From SLID01 sp041667545 (GTDB lineage: Bacteria > Omnitrophota > Gorgyraeia > Tantalellales > Tantalellaceae), in contig JBAYES010000001.1 in NCBI GenBank assembly GCA_041667545.1, forward strand, positions 1 to 64,000: DNA of 64,000 nt, read 5' to 3'. A model generated the notes under the pieces. That model did no database searches. It had not been told where the DNA came from and saw only the letters and a program-made list of their open reading frames with translations. The position numbers were made by a program, and so were the translations under genes. Below are positions 33,303-40,939 of the stretch, one piece after another. Every line of letters starts with the position of its first letter. Position 1 is the first letter of the stretch.

Positions 33303-35132
33303 ATGAAAAACAACAAAACCTACATATTAGGAATATCCGCTTACTATCACGACGCGGCAGCGGTTCTCCTGGAAGACGGCAATATTATCGCAGCCGCCCA
33401 GGAAGAGCGGTTCACCCGCAAAAAGCACGACCCGTCATTTCCTCTGAAGGCGGTTGAATATTGTCTTACCGGTGCCGATATCAAAATAGAAGACGTTGAC
33501 ATTGTGGCTTTCTACGATAAACCCTTTCTCAAATTCGAAAGGCTTCTCGAAACTTATGTGGCCTACGCGCCTTTCGGCATAAGATCTTTCATACAGGCCA
33601 TGCCTCCCTGGGTAAAACAGAAACTCTTCATGAAAGAGCATATAAAAAGCGAACTCGGATACAAGGGTAGAATAATATTCCCCGAACATCACCATTCCCA
33701 CGCTTCAAGCGCGTTCTACCCCTCGCCTTTCGAGGAAGCGGCCATACTTACGGTTGACGGTGTGGGAGAATGGGCCACGGCAAGCATAGCAAAAGGCAGC
33801 GGCAGCAAGCTGGAACTTTTAAAAGAGATAAAGTTCCCGCATTCCCTGGGGCTTCTTTATTCGGCGTTCACTTACTATTGCGGGTTCAGGGTAAATTCCG
33901 GAGAGTATAAACTTATGGGGCTTGCCCCCTATGGCGAACCTAAATACGCGGAACTCATAACGGACAAACTTATTGACATTAAGGATGACGGATCGTTCAA
34001 GCTTGATCTCAGATATTTTAACTATTGTACAGGCCTTACCATGACGAACAGGAAATTCCATTCTCTTTTCGGCGGCCCGCCAAGAAAGAAAGAAGGCGCG
34101 CTTCTTCAAAAACATATGGATATAGCCCGTTCCATACAGGATGTGACCGAAACAGTTATCATGAAGATGGCAAAATATACCCGCAACCTTACAGACTGCC
34201 GCGATCTTTGCATGGCGGGAGGCGTAGCCCTGAACTGTGTGGCGAACGGCAAGATGGTTCGGGAAGGACTTTTTGACAATATATGGATACAGCCGGCTTC
34301 ATCCGATGCCGGAGGCGCCCTCGGCGCGGCTTTGGCAGCATGGCATGAGTGTATGGGCCGGGAAAGGCCGGTAGATCATGGGCGTGACTCGCAAAAGGCA
34401 AGTTTACTCGGACCGGAGTTTTCCGACAGTGAGATAGAGGGCTATCTCATCAAGGAAAAGATTCCTTATAACAAGGTCCCTCCGGAAGAGATCTCAAAAC
34501 GAACGGCTGATCTTATAGCTTCGGAGAATGTTATCGGCTGGTTTCAGGGAAGAATGGAATTCGGGCCGAGAGCCCTTGGCGCCAGAAGTATTCTGGGAGA
34601 CCCGAGATCCGAGAAAATGCAGTCTTTAATAAACCGAAAGATAAAATTCAGGGAATCCTTCAGGCCGTTCGCGCCCAGTATTCTACTTGAATCCGCGAAA
34701 GAATATTTCAGCATGGAAGGTGAAAGTCCGTACATGCTTATGGTGTTCCCGGTATCCGAAAATAAAAGAGTGAAAAATACTTCAGGAGAAGAACTATTTG
34801 GAATAAACAAACTCAAGGAAAAACGCTCGCTTGTCCCGGCCATAACCCATGTAGATAACTCCGCGAGAGTCCAGACAGTTAAACAGGAGGATAATCCGGC
34901 ATATTACGATCTTATAAATGAGTTCAAGGTGAGGCACAACTGTCCACTTGTCATAAACACATCTTTTAACGTCAGGGGAGAACCCATAGTCTGCACACCG
35001 GCAGACGCCTACAGATGTTTTATGCGTACCAATATGGATTATCTTGTAATGGGTAATTTTATTATCGACAAAAAAGATCAGGATCCTTCAAGAATAAAGC
35101 TTGAAGAAGTCAATAATTTTGAATTAGACTGA
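33303..35132 (+). CDS. Carbamoyltransferase of the NodU/CmcH family
   Basis: The 609-residue enzyme begins ILGISAYYHDAAAVLLEDG and has EERFTRKKHD and HHHSHASSAFYPSPF in the Kae1-like ATPase domain, then LTVDGVGEWAT and MAGGVALNCVANG. The C-terminal YrdC-like part has FQGRMEFGPRALGARSIL and VINTSFNVRGEP. It transfers a carbamoyl group from carbamoyl phosphate to a hydroxyl, here most likely of a sugar. The SxtJ-like and DUF5989 genes that follow are frequent companions of this family. Confidence 0.93.
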   Translation: MKNNKTYILGISAYYHDAAAVLLEDGNIIAAAQEERFTRKKHDPSFPLKAVEYCLTGADIKIEDVDIVAFYDKPFLKFERLLETYVAYAPFGIRSFIQAMPPWVKQKLFMKEHIKSELGYKGRIIFPEHHHSHASSAFYPSPFEEAAILTVDGVGEWATASIAKGSGSKLELLKEIKFPHSLGLLYSAFTYYCGFRVNSGEYKLMGLAPYGEPKYAELITDKLIDIKDDGSFKLDLRYFNYCTGLTMTNRKFHSLFGGPPRKKEGALLQKHMDIARSIQDVTETVIMKMAKYTRNLTDCRDLCMAGGVALNCVANGKMVREGLFDNIWIQPASSDAGGALGAALAAWHECMGRERPVDHGRDSQKASLLGPEFSDSEIEGYLIKEKIPYNKVPPEEISKRTADLIASENVIGWFQGRMEFGPRALGARSILGDPRSEKMQSLINRKIKFRESFRPFAPSILLESAKEYFSMEGESPYMLMVFPVSENKRVKNTSGEELFGINKLKEKRSLVPAITHVDNSARVQTVKQEDNPAYYDLINEFKVRHNCPLVINTSFNVRGEPIVCTPADAYRCFMRTNMDYLVMGNFIIDKKDQDPSRIKLEEVNNFELD

Positions 35133-35148
35133 CCAGTGGCGGGAGAAT

Positions 35149-35553
35149 ATGGAAGAGAAGAAGATACAAAAAAAAGATCTGAGAGAGTTTGGAATGGTGC
35201 TGTCTCTCATTCTGGCTCTTTTCGCGTTCATCCATTTCCGAAAAGGGCATTTTGATCTTACTAAATGGTTATCCATGTTCTCTGGCATGTCGGTTTTGTT
35301 CGCGATACTGGTGCCCGCGGCCTTAATACCGGCTTTTAAAGTTTTCACAAAAATAGCCCATGCTCTCGGCTGGTTCAACACAAGGCTTATCTTAGCCTTC
35401 GTTTACTATCTTATAGTAACCCCGATAGGTATAGTTTTCCGTATTTTCGGGAAAGATCTTTTGTCTTTAAAATTAGACAAGAACAAACCAAGCTACTGGC
35501 TTGACCATCATTCGGGAGGCGTCACGGCAGAGTCCCTGGAAAAACAGTTTTAG
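35149..35553 (+). CDS. SxtJ-like membrane protein
   Basis: The 134-residue protein has three or four hydrophobic segments (about residues 15-35, 43-65, 80-100) and the SxtJ-family pattern: EFGMVLSLILALFAF near the start, then YYLIVTPIGIVFRIFGKDLL. The tail contains SYWLDHHSGG. SxtJ proteins accompany carbamoyltransferases in glycan and natural-product clusters, and their biochemical role is not known. It begins 16 bp after the carbamoyltransferase gene. Confidence 0.8.
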   Translation: MEEKKIQKKDLREFGMVLSLILALFAFIHFRKGHFDLTKWLSMFSGMSVLFAILVPAALIPAFKVFTKIAHALGWFNTRLILAFVYYLIVTPIGIVFRIFGKDLLSLKLDKNKPSYWLDHHSGGVTAESLEKQF

Positions 35554-35720
35554 GGTCCGAAAAAGCGCAAAAAAGAGGAGCTCCTCGCTGTCATTCGCTA
35601 TGAGGTCGCGGGGTTTGTGGAAAGGATCCTGTTTCCTTGGTCATTACGAGGAGCCCTGTACCGGAGCGAAGCGACTATTACAATGCGACGAAGCAAACCC
35701 CAAACAAAAGGATTGAACAT
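35554..35720 (+). repeat. Degenerate CATTACGAGGAGC...GACGAAGCAAACC repeat
   Basis: The 167-bp gap between the SxtJ-like and DUF5989 genes holds a divergent copy of the dispersed repeat (TCATTACGAGGAGCC at 35640-35654, GGAGCGAAGCGAC, then GCGACGAAGCAAACCCC). The overlapping small + strand ORFs at 35501-35716 are repeat translation. GGATTGAAC just before 35721 is a weak ribosome-binding site. Confidence 0.6.
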
Positions 35721-35879
35721 ATGGGAAAAATGGGGATAATGAGAGAATTATGGGACTTCATGAGAGTCCGGAAAAAGTGGTGGCTTCTGCCCATAATAAT
35801 AATGCTGCTTCTTCTGGGGCTTTTGTTAATATTCACCCAGTCCTCAGCAGTAGCCCCGTTCATATACACGTTGTTTTGA
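35721..35879 (+). CDS. DUF5989 small membrane protein
   Basis: This 52-residue protein has a basic N-terminal helix (MRELWDFMRVRKKWWLLP) followed by one transmembrane segment ending AVAPFIYTLF. The pattern matches DUF5989, a tiny protein found between SxtJ and SGNH-hydrolase or carbamoyltransferase genes. I chose ATG 35721. The purine repeat core GCAAAGAGGTAAGGGG follows the TGA directly. Confidence 0.8.
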   Translation: MGKMGIMRELWDFMRVRKKWWLLPIIIMLLLLGLLLIFTQSSAVAPFIYTLF

Positions 35880-36075
35880 GCAAAGAGGTAAGGGGTAAGA
35901 GGCAAGGGGCAAGAGGTAAGGGCAGGGGGCGAAGGGCGGAGAGCAAAGGGCAAAGAGCGAAGGGCAAAGAGCGAAGGGCGGAGATCGGAAGGATCGCAAA
36001 GCCCCGTCTTTGCGAGGTCCCCGGAACGGGGGCCGAAGCAATCTAATAAAATAAAAATAAAACAAGTCTCGGTGT
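35880..36075 (+). repeat. Purine tract plus dispersed repeat with A/T tail
   Basis: Purine-rich repeats run from 35880 to about 35998. A CCCCGTCTTTGCGAGG head follows, with GGAACGGGGGCC and GAAGCAAT. The A/T tail CTAATAAAATAAAAATAAAA leads to CAAGTCTCGG. The same head-tail order recurs at 30388-30435 and 38856-38925, so the tail belongs to the element. No gene is seen here. Confidence 0.75.
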
Positions 36076-36091
36076 AAAAAAAAGGACAATC

Positions 36092-37033
36092 ATGCGTATA
36101 CTACTAACCGGCGGAGCCGGATTTCTCGGGTCACATCTGTCTGAACGCCTTCTAAAAGAGGGACATAAAGTTGTCTGTATGGACAACCTTATAACCGGCA
36201 GAACGGAGAATATATCTCACCTTATCTCTAATGAGGACTTTGAATTCATCAAACATGATGTCTCAAAATTCATTATTGTTGACGAGAAACTGGATTATGT
36301 TTTTCATTTTGCATCTCCCGCAAGCCCCGAAGACTATCTCAATCACCCGATAAAAACCCTTAAAGTGGGTTCTCTGGGGACACATAACGCTCTTGGCGTG
36401 GCAAAAGAGCATGAAGCAAAATTCCTTCTCGCGTCCACTTCCGAGGTTTACGGAGACCCTCTTGTAAACCCCCAGCCGGAAACTTACTGGGGCAACGTAA
36501 ACCCCATAGGGCCGCGCGGAGTTTATGACGAAGCAAAGAGATTCGCGGAAGCTATAACGCTTGCTTATCACAGGGTTCACGGTGTAGATACTAAAATAGC
36601 CCGTATCTTCAATACTTACGGGGAAAGAATGCGCCATCATGACGGCCGGGTAGTACCGAATTTCATAGATCAGGCATTGAAGGGAGAACCACTTACAGTT
36701 TACGGTGACGGGACACAGACGAGAAGTTTTTGCTACGTGTCAGACCTTATTGAGGGGATATTCCGCCTTATGAATTCAGATCTTAACGAGCCGGTAAACA
36801 TCGGAAACCCCATAGAGCTGAGCGTTCTTGAATTTGCGGAAAAAATAAAAGAAATATCCGGAGCTGATTGTGAAATAGTCTTCAAGCCGCTCCCGGTCAA
36901 CGACCCAAAAGTAAGAAGGCCGGACATAACCAAAGCAAAAAAAGAACTCGGCTGGGAACCCGAGATTAATTTAGAGCAAGGATTAAAGAGAACTATAGAA
37001 TGGGCCAAGAGAGAAGCAAAAACGACTCAGTAG
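36092..37033 (+). CDS. UDP-glucuronate decarboxylase (UDP-xylose synthase)
   Basis: The 313-residue SDR begins MRILLTGGAGFLGSHLSERLL. Its UXS hallmarks are FHFASPASPEDYL, LASTSEVYGDPLVNPQPE, GPRGVYDEAKRFAE (catalytic Y and K), and RIFNTYGERMRHHDGRVVPNF. It converts UDP-glucuronate, the product of Ugd at 25382, to UDP-xylose, giving the cell a pentose donor for its glycan. GGACAATC precedes the ATG. Confidence 0.93.
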   Translation: MRILLTGGAGFLGSHLSERLLKEGHKVVCMDNLITGRTENISHLISNEDFEFIKHDVSKFIIVDEKLDYVFHFASPASPEDYLNHPIKTLKVGSLGTHNALGVAKEHEAKFLLASTSEVYGDPLVNPQPETYWGNVNPIGPRGVYDEAKRFAEAITLAYHRVHGVDTKIARIFNTYGERMRHHDGRVVPNFIDQALKGEPLTVYGDGTQTRSFCYVSDLIEGIFRLMNSDLNEPVNIGNPIELSVLEFAEKIKEISGADCEIVFKPLPVNDPKVRRPDITKAKKELGWEPEINLEQGLKRTIEWAKREAKTTQ

Positions 37034-37043
37034 AATAATGCTT

Positions 37044-37302
37044 CCGTCATTGCGAGGAGTGGACGAAAAGAGTATTCCTCCGTCGTTGCGAGGAGCGAAC
37101 GAAGAGAGTATTTCTCCGTCGTTGCGAGGAGCGAACGAAGAGAGTATTCCTCCGTCGTTGCGAGGAGCGAACGAAAAGAGTATTCCTCCGTCGTTGCGAG
37201 GAGCGAACGAAAAGAGTATTCCTCCGTCGTTGCGAGGAGCGAACGAAGAGAGTATTTCTCCGTCGTTGCGAGGAGCGAACGAAGAGAGCGACGAAGCAAT
37301 CT
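37044..37302 (+). repeat. Seven-unit 36-bp tandem array
   Basis: Units beginning CCGTCGTTGCGAGGAGCGAA (the first with CCGTCATTGC) start at 37044, 37080, 37116, 37152, 37188, 37224 and 37260. Each is 36 bp (12 codons) with a linker CGAAGAGAGTATTTCT. The last unit resolves into the standard ending GAGCGACGAAGCAATCT. The array fills the spacer from the uxs stop to 20 bp before gmd. Confidence 0.95.
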
Positions 37303-37321
37303 CAAAAAATCAAGGAGCAAT

Positions 37322-38302
37322 ATGAGCAACAAAAAAGCGCTGATAACCGGTATAACCGGCCAGGACGGCAGTTATCTTGCCGAATACCTGCTTAAAAAAG
37401 GATACGAGGTGTATGGTGTTGTGAGACGGGTTGCCTTGGAAGACCAAAAGCACAGAATGTGGCGCATAAACCACATAGCCGACAAAATTAAATTTCACTC
37501 CGGGTCGCTTGAAAGTTATCCCAGTCTTTTTAAGATAGTGGAGAAGATCAGGCCTGACGAATGTTATCATCTTGCGGCTCAGAGTTTTGTGACCTATTCT
37601 TTTGAAGACGAATTCTCGACCCTTAATGCCAATATTAACGGAACGCATTACATTTTATCGGCTCTTCAGAGCGTGGTTCCCGACTGCCGGTTCTATTTCG
37701 CCGCGTCCAGCGAGATGTTCGGGCGTGTAGAAGAAGTTCCTCAAACTGAGATAACAAAGTTCCACCCCAGGTCAGCATATGGCATTTCAAAAGTAGCGGG
37801 TTTTGATCTTACAAGGAATTACCGTGAGGCGTACAATATGTACGCGGTAAGCGGCATACTTTTTAACCATGAATCGCCGCGCAGAGGATATGAATTCGTT
37901 ACGAGGAAGATAACTTCTCTTGCGGCGCAAATTAAACTTGGCAAAGCCCAAAAGCTGTATCTTGGCAATCTTGATGCCAAAAGAGACTGGGGCCATGCGC
38001 GGGAGTATGTCAAAGCCATGCATGCTATGCTTCAGCAGGATGAACCGTATGACTATGTGATAGGTACGGGAGAAACCCACTCGGTGCGTGAATTTGCCGA
38101 AATAGCCTTTAAATGCCTTGATCTGGATTACAAGAAATATGTGGAAATCGACCAGAATTTTTTCCGTCCCGCAGAAGTAGATCTTCTCATCGCCGATCCG
38201 TCAAAAGCAAAAAAAGAACTGGGCTGGGAATACGATCTCTCGTTCGAAGATCTTGTCTCGGAGATGGTAAGATCAGATTACGACCATCTGTCAAAGAGCT
38301 AA
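37322..38302 (+). CDS. gmd: GDP-mannose 4,6-dehydratase
   Basis: Gmd converts GDP-mannose to GDP-4-keto-6-deoxymannose, the precursor of fucose, rhamnose and amino derivatives. Motifs are TGITGQDGSYLAEYLLKKGYEV split here as TGITGQDGSYLAEYL near residue 8, then HLAAQSFV, AASSEMFG, SAYGISKVAG (catalytic Y and K), LFNHESPRRG and RDWGHAREYV. The second-step enzyme was not found; the DegT aminotransferase at 39019 could turn the 4-keto product into an amino sugar. AAGGAGCA precedes the ATG. The stop TAA begins another purine repeat. Confidence 0.94.
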   Translation: MSNKKALITGITGQDGSYLAEYLLKKGYEVYGVVRRVALEDQKHRMWRINHIADKIKFHSGSLESYPSLFKIVEKIRPDECYHLAAQSFVTYSFEDEFSTLNANINGTHYILSALQSVVPDCRFYFAASSEMFGRVEEVPQTEITKFHPRSAYGISKVAGFDLTRNYREAYNMYAVSGILFNHESPRRGYEFVTRKITSLAAQIKLGKAQKLYLGNLDAKRDWGHAREYVKAMHAMLQQDEPYDYVIGTGETHSVREFAEIAFKCLDLDYKKYVEIDQNFFRPAEVDLLIADPSKAKKELGWEYDLSFEDLVSEMVRSDYDHLSKS

Positions 38303-38395
38303 GGGCTAAGGGCGAAGAGCAATCTCCCCGTCATTGCGAGGAGTCCACGGCTACTAAAACTTAGAACGACGAAGCAAACCAAATAATATGAAAAT
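38300..38395 (+). repeat. Purine repeat and divergent dispersed repeat after gmd
   Basis: TAAGGGCTAAGGGCGAAGAGC starts at the gmd stop codon and joins CCCCGTCATTGCGAGGAG (38327-38344). A divergent middle part, GACGAAGCAAACC, and the tail AAATAATATGAAAATGACAAGTC follow. The rest of the spacer to 38450 is purine-rich and otherwise featureless. Confidence 0.6.
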
Positions 38396-38450
38396 GACAA
38401 GTCGCGCAAAGGACAAAGTGGAAAGGCAGGATAAGGACGATAGTGAATAA

Positions 38451-38798
38451 ATGGGTGCAAAGATGAGTGTATTCCACAAGGAACTTGGAAGTGGACGCTG
38501 GAATGAGATGCCATTCTGCGAGCAAATGGCGAATATCGGAAGCGAAGTAAGCAGGGCATTCAGATGGCGTGAAAAAGACAGAAAGGATCTTTCACTTAAC
38601 TCGGCAAACAGGGCTTTGGAGCTTTTGGACATGACCACAAGACCCATAAAAAAATACGCCCGGTTAAAGGAACTATCGCGAGTAAGAGAAGTTTTGGTTG
38701 ATTTTTTCTATGGTAGCAACGAATACGGTTCTTCTGGGATATCATTGCTAAAATATTTCGACCATTTTAACTATCTGGCGAGAATAGGTAAGGGGTAG
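38451..38798 (+). CDS. Conserved hypothetical protein of about 115 residues
   Basis: The protein is mostly helical and hydrophilic, with no membrane segment or signal. It contains SVFHKELGSGRWNEMPF, EVSRAFRWREKD, NRALELLDMT and RLKELSRVREVLVDFF. From memory, similar short proteins occur scattered in genomes with the same kind of repeats, but I cannot name a domain. ATG 38463 (MSVFH) is an alternative start. Its final residues IGKG and stop TAG come from the purine-rich repeat, and repeats flank it on both sides, so it may be cargo of a mobile repeat unit. Confidence 0.65.
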   Translation: MGAKMSVFHKELGSGRWNEMPFCEQMANIGSEVSRAFRWREKDRKDLSLNSANRALELLDMTTRPIKKYARLKELSRVREVLVDFFYGSNEYGSSGISLLKYFDHFNYLARIGKG

Positions 38799-38980
38799 GG
38801 GCGAAGGGGCAAGAGGTAAGGGGTAAGAGCAAAGGGCGGAAGGGTCACAAAATCTCGTCGTTGCGAGGCCTCCGGAACGGAGGCCGAAGCAATTTAATAA
38901 AATAAAAATAAAACAAGTCCCGGGATTGCTTCGGTCGCTCCGCTTCCTCGCAACGACGGGAAACGACCGAAGAATCTAAG
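38785..38980 (+). repeat. Purine tract and head-to-head pair of the dispersed repeat
   Basis: A purine-rich tract (38785-38850) leads to CTCGTCGTTGCGAGG (38857-38871), a CCTCCGGAACGGAGG hairpin, GAAGCAAT and the A/T tail TTAATAAAATAAAAATAAAA. An inverted copy then runs from GATTGCTTCGGTCGCTCC to CCTCGCAACGACGGG (38935-38973). The pair could form a large cruciform. No gene is seen up to 39018. Confidence 0.75.
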
Positions 38981-39018
38981 GACTATTTAGCAATTTAACA
39001 ACAAGGAGATACAGTACA

Positions 39019-40143
39019 ATGCAAGTACCGCTTTTAGACCTGAAAGGTCAGTACAAAAGCATTAAACAGGAAATAGATAAGACAATAGCCGATGTGGTCG
39101 AAAGCCAGTACTTCATACTTTCCTCTGAAGTATCGGAGTTTGAGAAGGAAGTTGCTTCTTATACCGGTGTTCCAGCTGGTGTCGGCGTGGCTTCCGGCAC
39201 AGACGCCATAATCCTTGCGTTGAGAGCCGCGGGCATAGGCAAGGGAGACAGAGTAATAACCACACCTTTTACTTTTTTCGCTACCGCCGAGTCGATTTCC
39301 GTCCTCGGAGCTAAGCCAGTCTTCGTTGATATCGACCCCGAAACTTACAATATAGACCCAAAGGCGATCGAAGAAGCCATGCTCAAAATACAAAAACGCG
39401 ATAACGCCGAACGCGGTACGATCAAGGCTATCATCCCGGTCCATCTCTACGGCCAATGCGCCGACATGGGCCCTATAATGGAGATAGCCCTTAAATACGG
39501 GCTTAAAGTAATAGAAGACTGCGCCCAGGCCATGGGAGCCGTCTACAAAGGGAAGAAAGCGGGGAGTTTCGGCCTCGCCGGAGCATTCAGTTTCTTTCCC
39601 AGCAAGAATCTGGGCGGATTCGGAGACGGAGGAATGGTAGTTTCGGACGATGACGGTATTATTTCAGCCGTGAAAAAGTTAAGGGTACATGGCAGCTCAA
39701 AACAGTACATTCATGACGAAATAGCGTATAATTCCAGGCTCGATAGCCTTCAGGCCGCGATACTGAGGGTTAAGCTAAGAAAGCTCAATTTCTGGATAGA
39801 AAAACGTATAGAGATCGCCAGAAGATACAATGAGGCCTTTCAGGGAACGGATATCGTTACTCCCAAAACCGGAGAAGGAAATACACACACTTATCATCAA
39901 TACACCATATCGGTTCCTGACAGAGATGGTCTGCTAAATTATCTGGGGGAAAAGGGAATAGGCTCAAGAGTATATTATCCCGTACCCATGCACCTTCAGC
40001 CGTGTTATAAAGATCTGGGCTACAAAAAGGGAGATTTCCCCATATCGGAAAAAGCCGCAAAAAGCGTACTCTCTCTCCCGGTATATCCCGAACTTACGGA
40101 AGAAATGATACAATACGTCATCGACACAGTACTTGCGTTTTAG
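39019..40143 (+). CDS. DegT/DnrJ/EryC1/StrS-family sugar aminotransferase
   Basis: This PLP enzyme of 374 residues starts VPLLDLKGQYKSI. It has GVGVASGTDAIILALRAAGIG, VIPVHLYGQCADM, VIEDCAQAMGA and the PLP lysine in SFFPSKNLGGFGDGG, followed by YNSRLDSLQAAILRVKL. It aminates a keto-sugar nucleotide at C3 or C4. Substrate candidates from the neighbourhood are the Gmd, RfbB or oxidised UDP-HexNAc products. AAGGAGA precedes ATG 39019. It is the last gene before a toxin-antitoxin island. Confidence 0.9.
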   Translation: MQVPLLDLKGQYKSIKQEIDKTIADVVESQYFILSSEVSEFEKEVASYTGVPAGVGVASGTDAIILALRAAGIGKGDRVITTPFTFFATAESISVLGAKPVFVDIDPETYNIDPKAIEEAMLKIQKRDNAERGTIKAIIPVHLYGQCADMGPIMEIALKYGLKVIEDCAQAMGAVYKGKKAGSFGLAGAFSFFPSKNLGGFGDGGMVVSDDDGIISAVKKLRVHGSSKQYIHDEIAYNSRLDSLQAAILRVKLRKLNFWIEKRIEIARRYNEAFQGTDIVTPKTGEGNTHTYHQYTISVPDRDGLLNYLGEKGIGSRVYYPVPMHLQPCYKDLGYKKGDFPISEKAAKSVLSLPVYPELTEEMIQYVIDTVLAF

Positions 40144-40159
40144 TTTTCCGAAAAAGCCT

Positions 40160-40216
40160 TTGACAAAGAAAAATTATAGTGTATAATCTATAATACATAT
40201 AACTTATAAGCTATAT
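40160..40216 (+). promoter_or_regulatory. Promoter and palindromic operator of the NTase/XRE pair
   Basis: TTGACA (40160-40165) and TATAAT (40182-40187) are both consensus, with a 16-bp spacer. A 20-bp near-palindrome, ATATAACTTATAAGCTATAT (40197-40216), has one mismatched pair per half and lies between the -10 and the ATG at 40229. This is where the XRE-type antitoxin encoded at 40936 would be expected to bind. Confidence 0.7.
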
Positions 40217-40228
40217 GGCAAGGCTAAT

Positions 40229-40939
40229 ATGGACAAAAACATTAGAGAAGCTCAAAAAGAAGTTTTAAAGGTTTTTTCGCGGCATGCCCAAAATTTCGCG
40301 CTTTCCGGCGGAACGGCCTTAGAACTTTACTATCTGCATCACAGATTTTCAATTGATCTGGATTTTTTTTCTCCCGTATATGATGTGAAAGAGATAGACC
40401 TTCTGATCAAAGAGTTAAAGAAAGACCTAAAGACCGATATAAAATTGGAAAATGAACTCATGTCCGGGAATAAAGCAAAAGTTCGTTTTTATACGATGCC
40501 CATAAGTGATTCAGAAAAGACGTTGAAAATAGATTTTGTTGAAGACGTGATAGTAGATAAACCTGAAATTGAGAATTTTGAAGGTGTCAGAGTTTATGGG
40601 GCGCATAATATATATTTGCAAAAGGCCTCGGCCATTACGGGAACTCAGATAAACACAGACCACATAGGACGGGAGATCATGCAGGGCAGGGTGGAAGCCA
40701 GGGACGCATTCGATCTATATATGCTTTCAAAAAAAATAAGTCCGCTTCACGTGTTTTTAAAAAGTTCTCCGGGGTATATACAACGGGGGATAATTCAATG
40801 GTATAGAAGGTTCTCAAGAACAGATCTTAAGCTATCACTGCTTGACCTGGATATCTATTCAAGAACATTCGACTCAAAGGAAATGATAATTCATCTGGAA
40901 GAAGAAATAGAAAAATTCATGCAGGAAACCATAATATGA
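40229..40939 (+). CDS. AbiEii-type nucleotidyltransferase toxin
   Basis: The 236-residue protein has the nucleotidyltransferase core LSGGTALELYYL (about residues 28-39) and SIDLDFFSP (about 46-54), whose two aspartates should bind metal. It belongs to the AbiEii/AbiGii superfamily but is shorter than the other two copies in the window and little like them outside the core. It comes before, not after, its antitoxin, and the two overlap by ATGA at 40936-40939. Confidence 0.8.
   Translation: MDKNIREAQKEVLKVFSRHAQNFALSGGTALELYYLHHRFSIDLDFFSPVYDVKEIDLLIKELKKDLKTDIKLENELMSGNKAKVRFYTMPISDSEKTLKIDFVEDVIVDKPEIENFEGVRVYGAHNIYLQKASAITGTQINTDHIGREIMQGRVEARDAFDLYMLSKKISPLHVFLKSSPGYIQRGIIQWYRRFSRTDLKLSLLDLDIYSRTFDSKEMIIHLEEEIEKFMQETII

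Noticed and set aside
37044..37302. CRISPR array
   Set aside because: Units are contiguous and nearly identical along their whole length, with no unique spacers, and there are no cas genes.
37027..37332. ORFs on both strands through the 36-bp array
   Set aside because: Pure repeat translation; both strands are open because the period is divisible by three.
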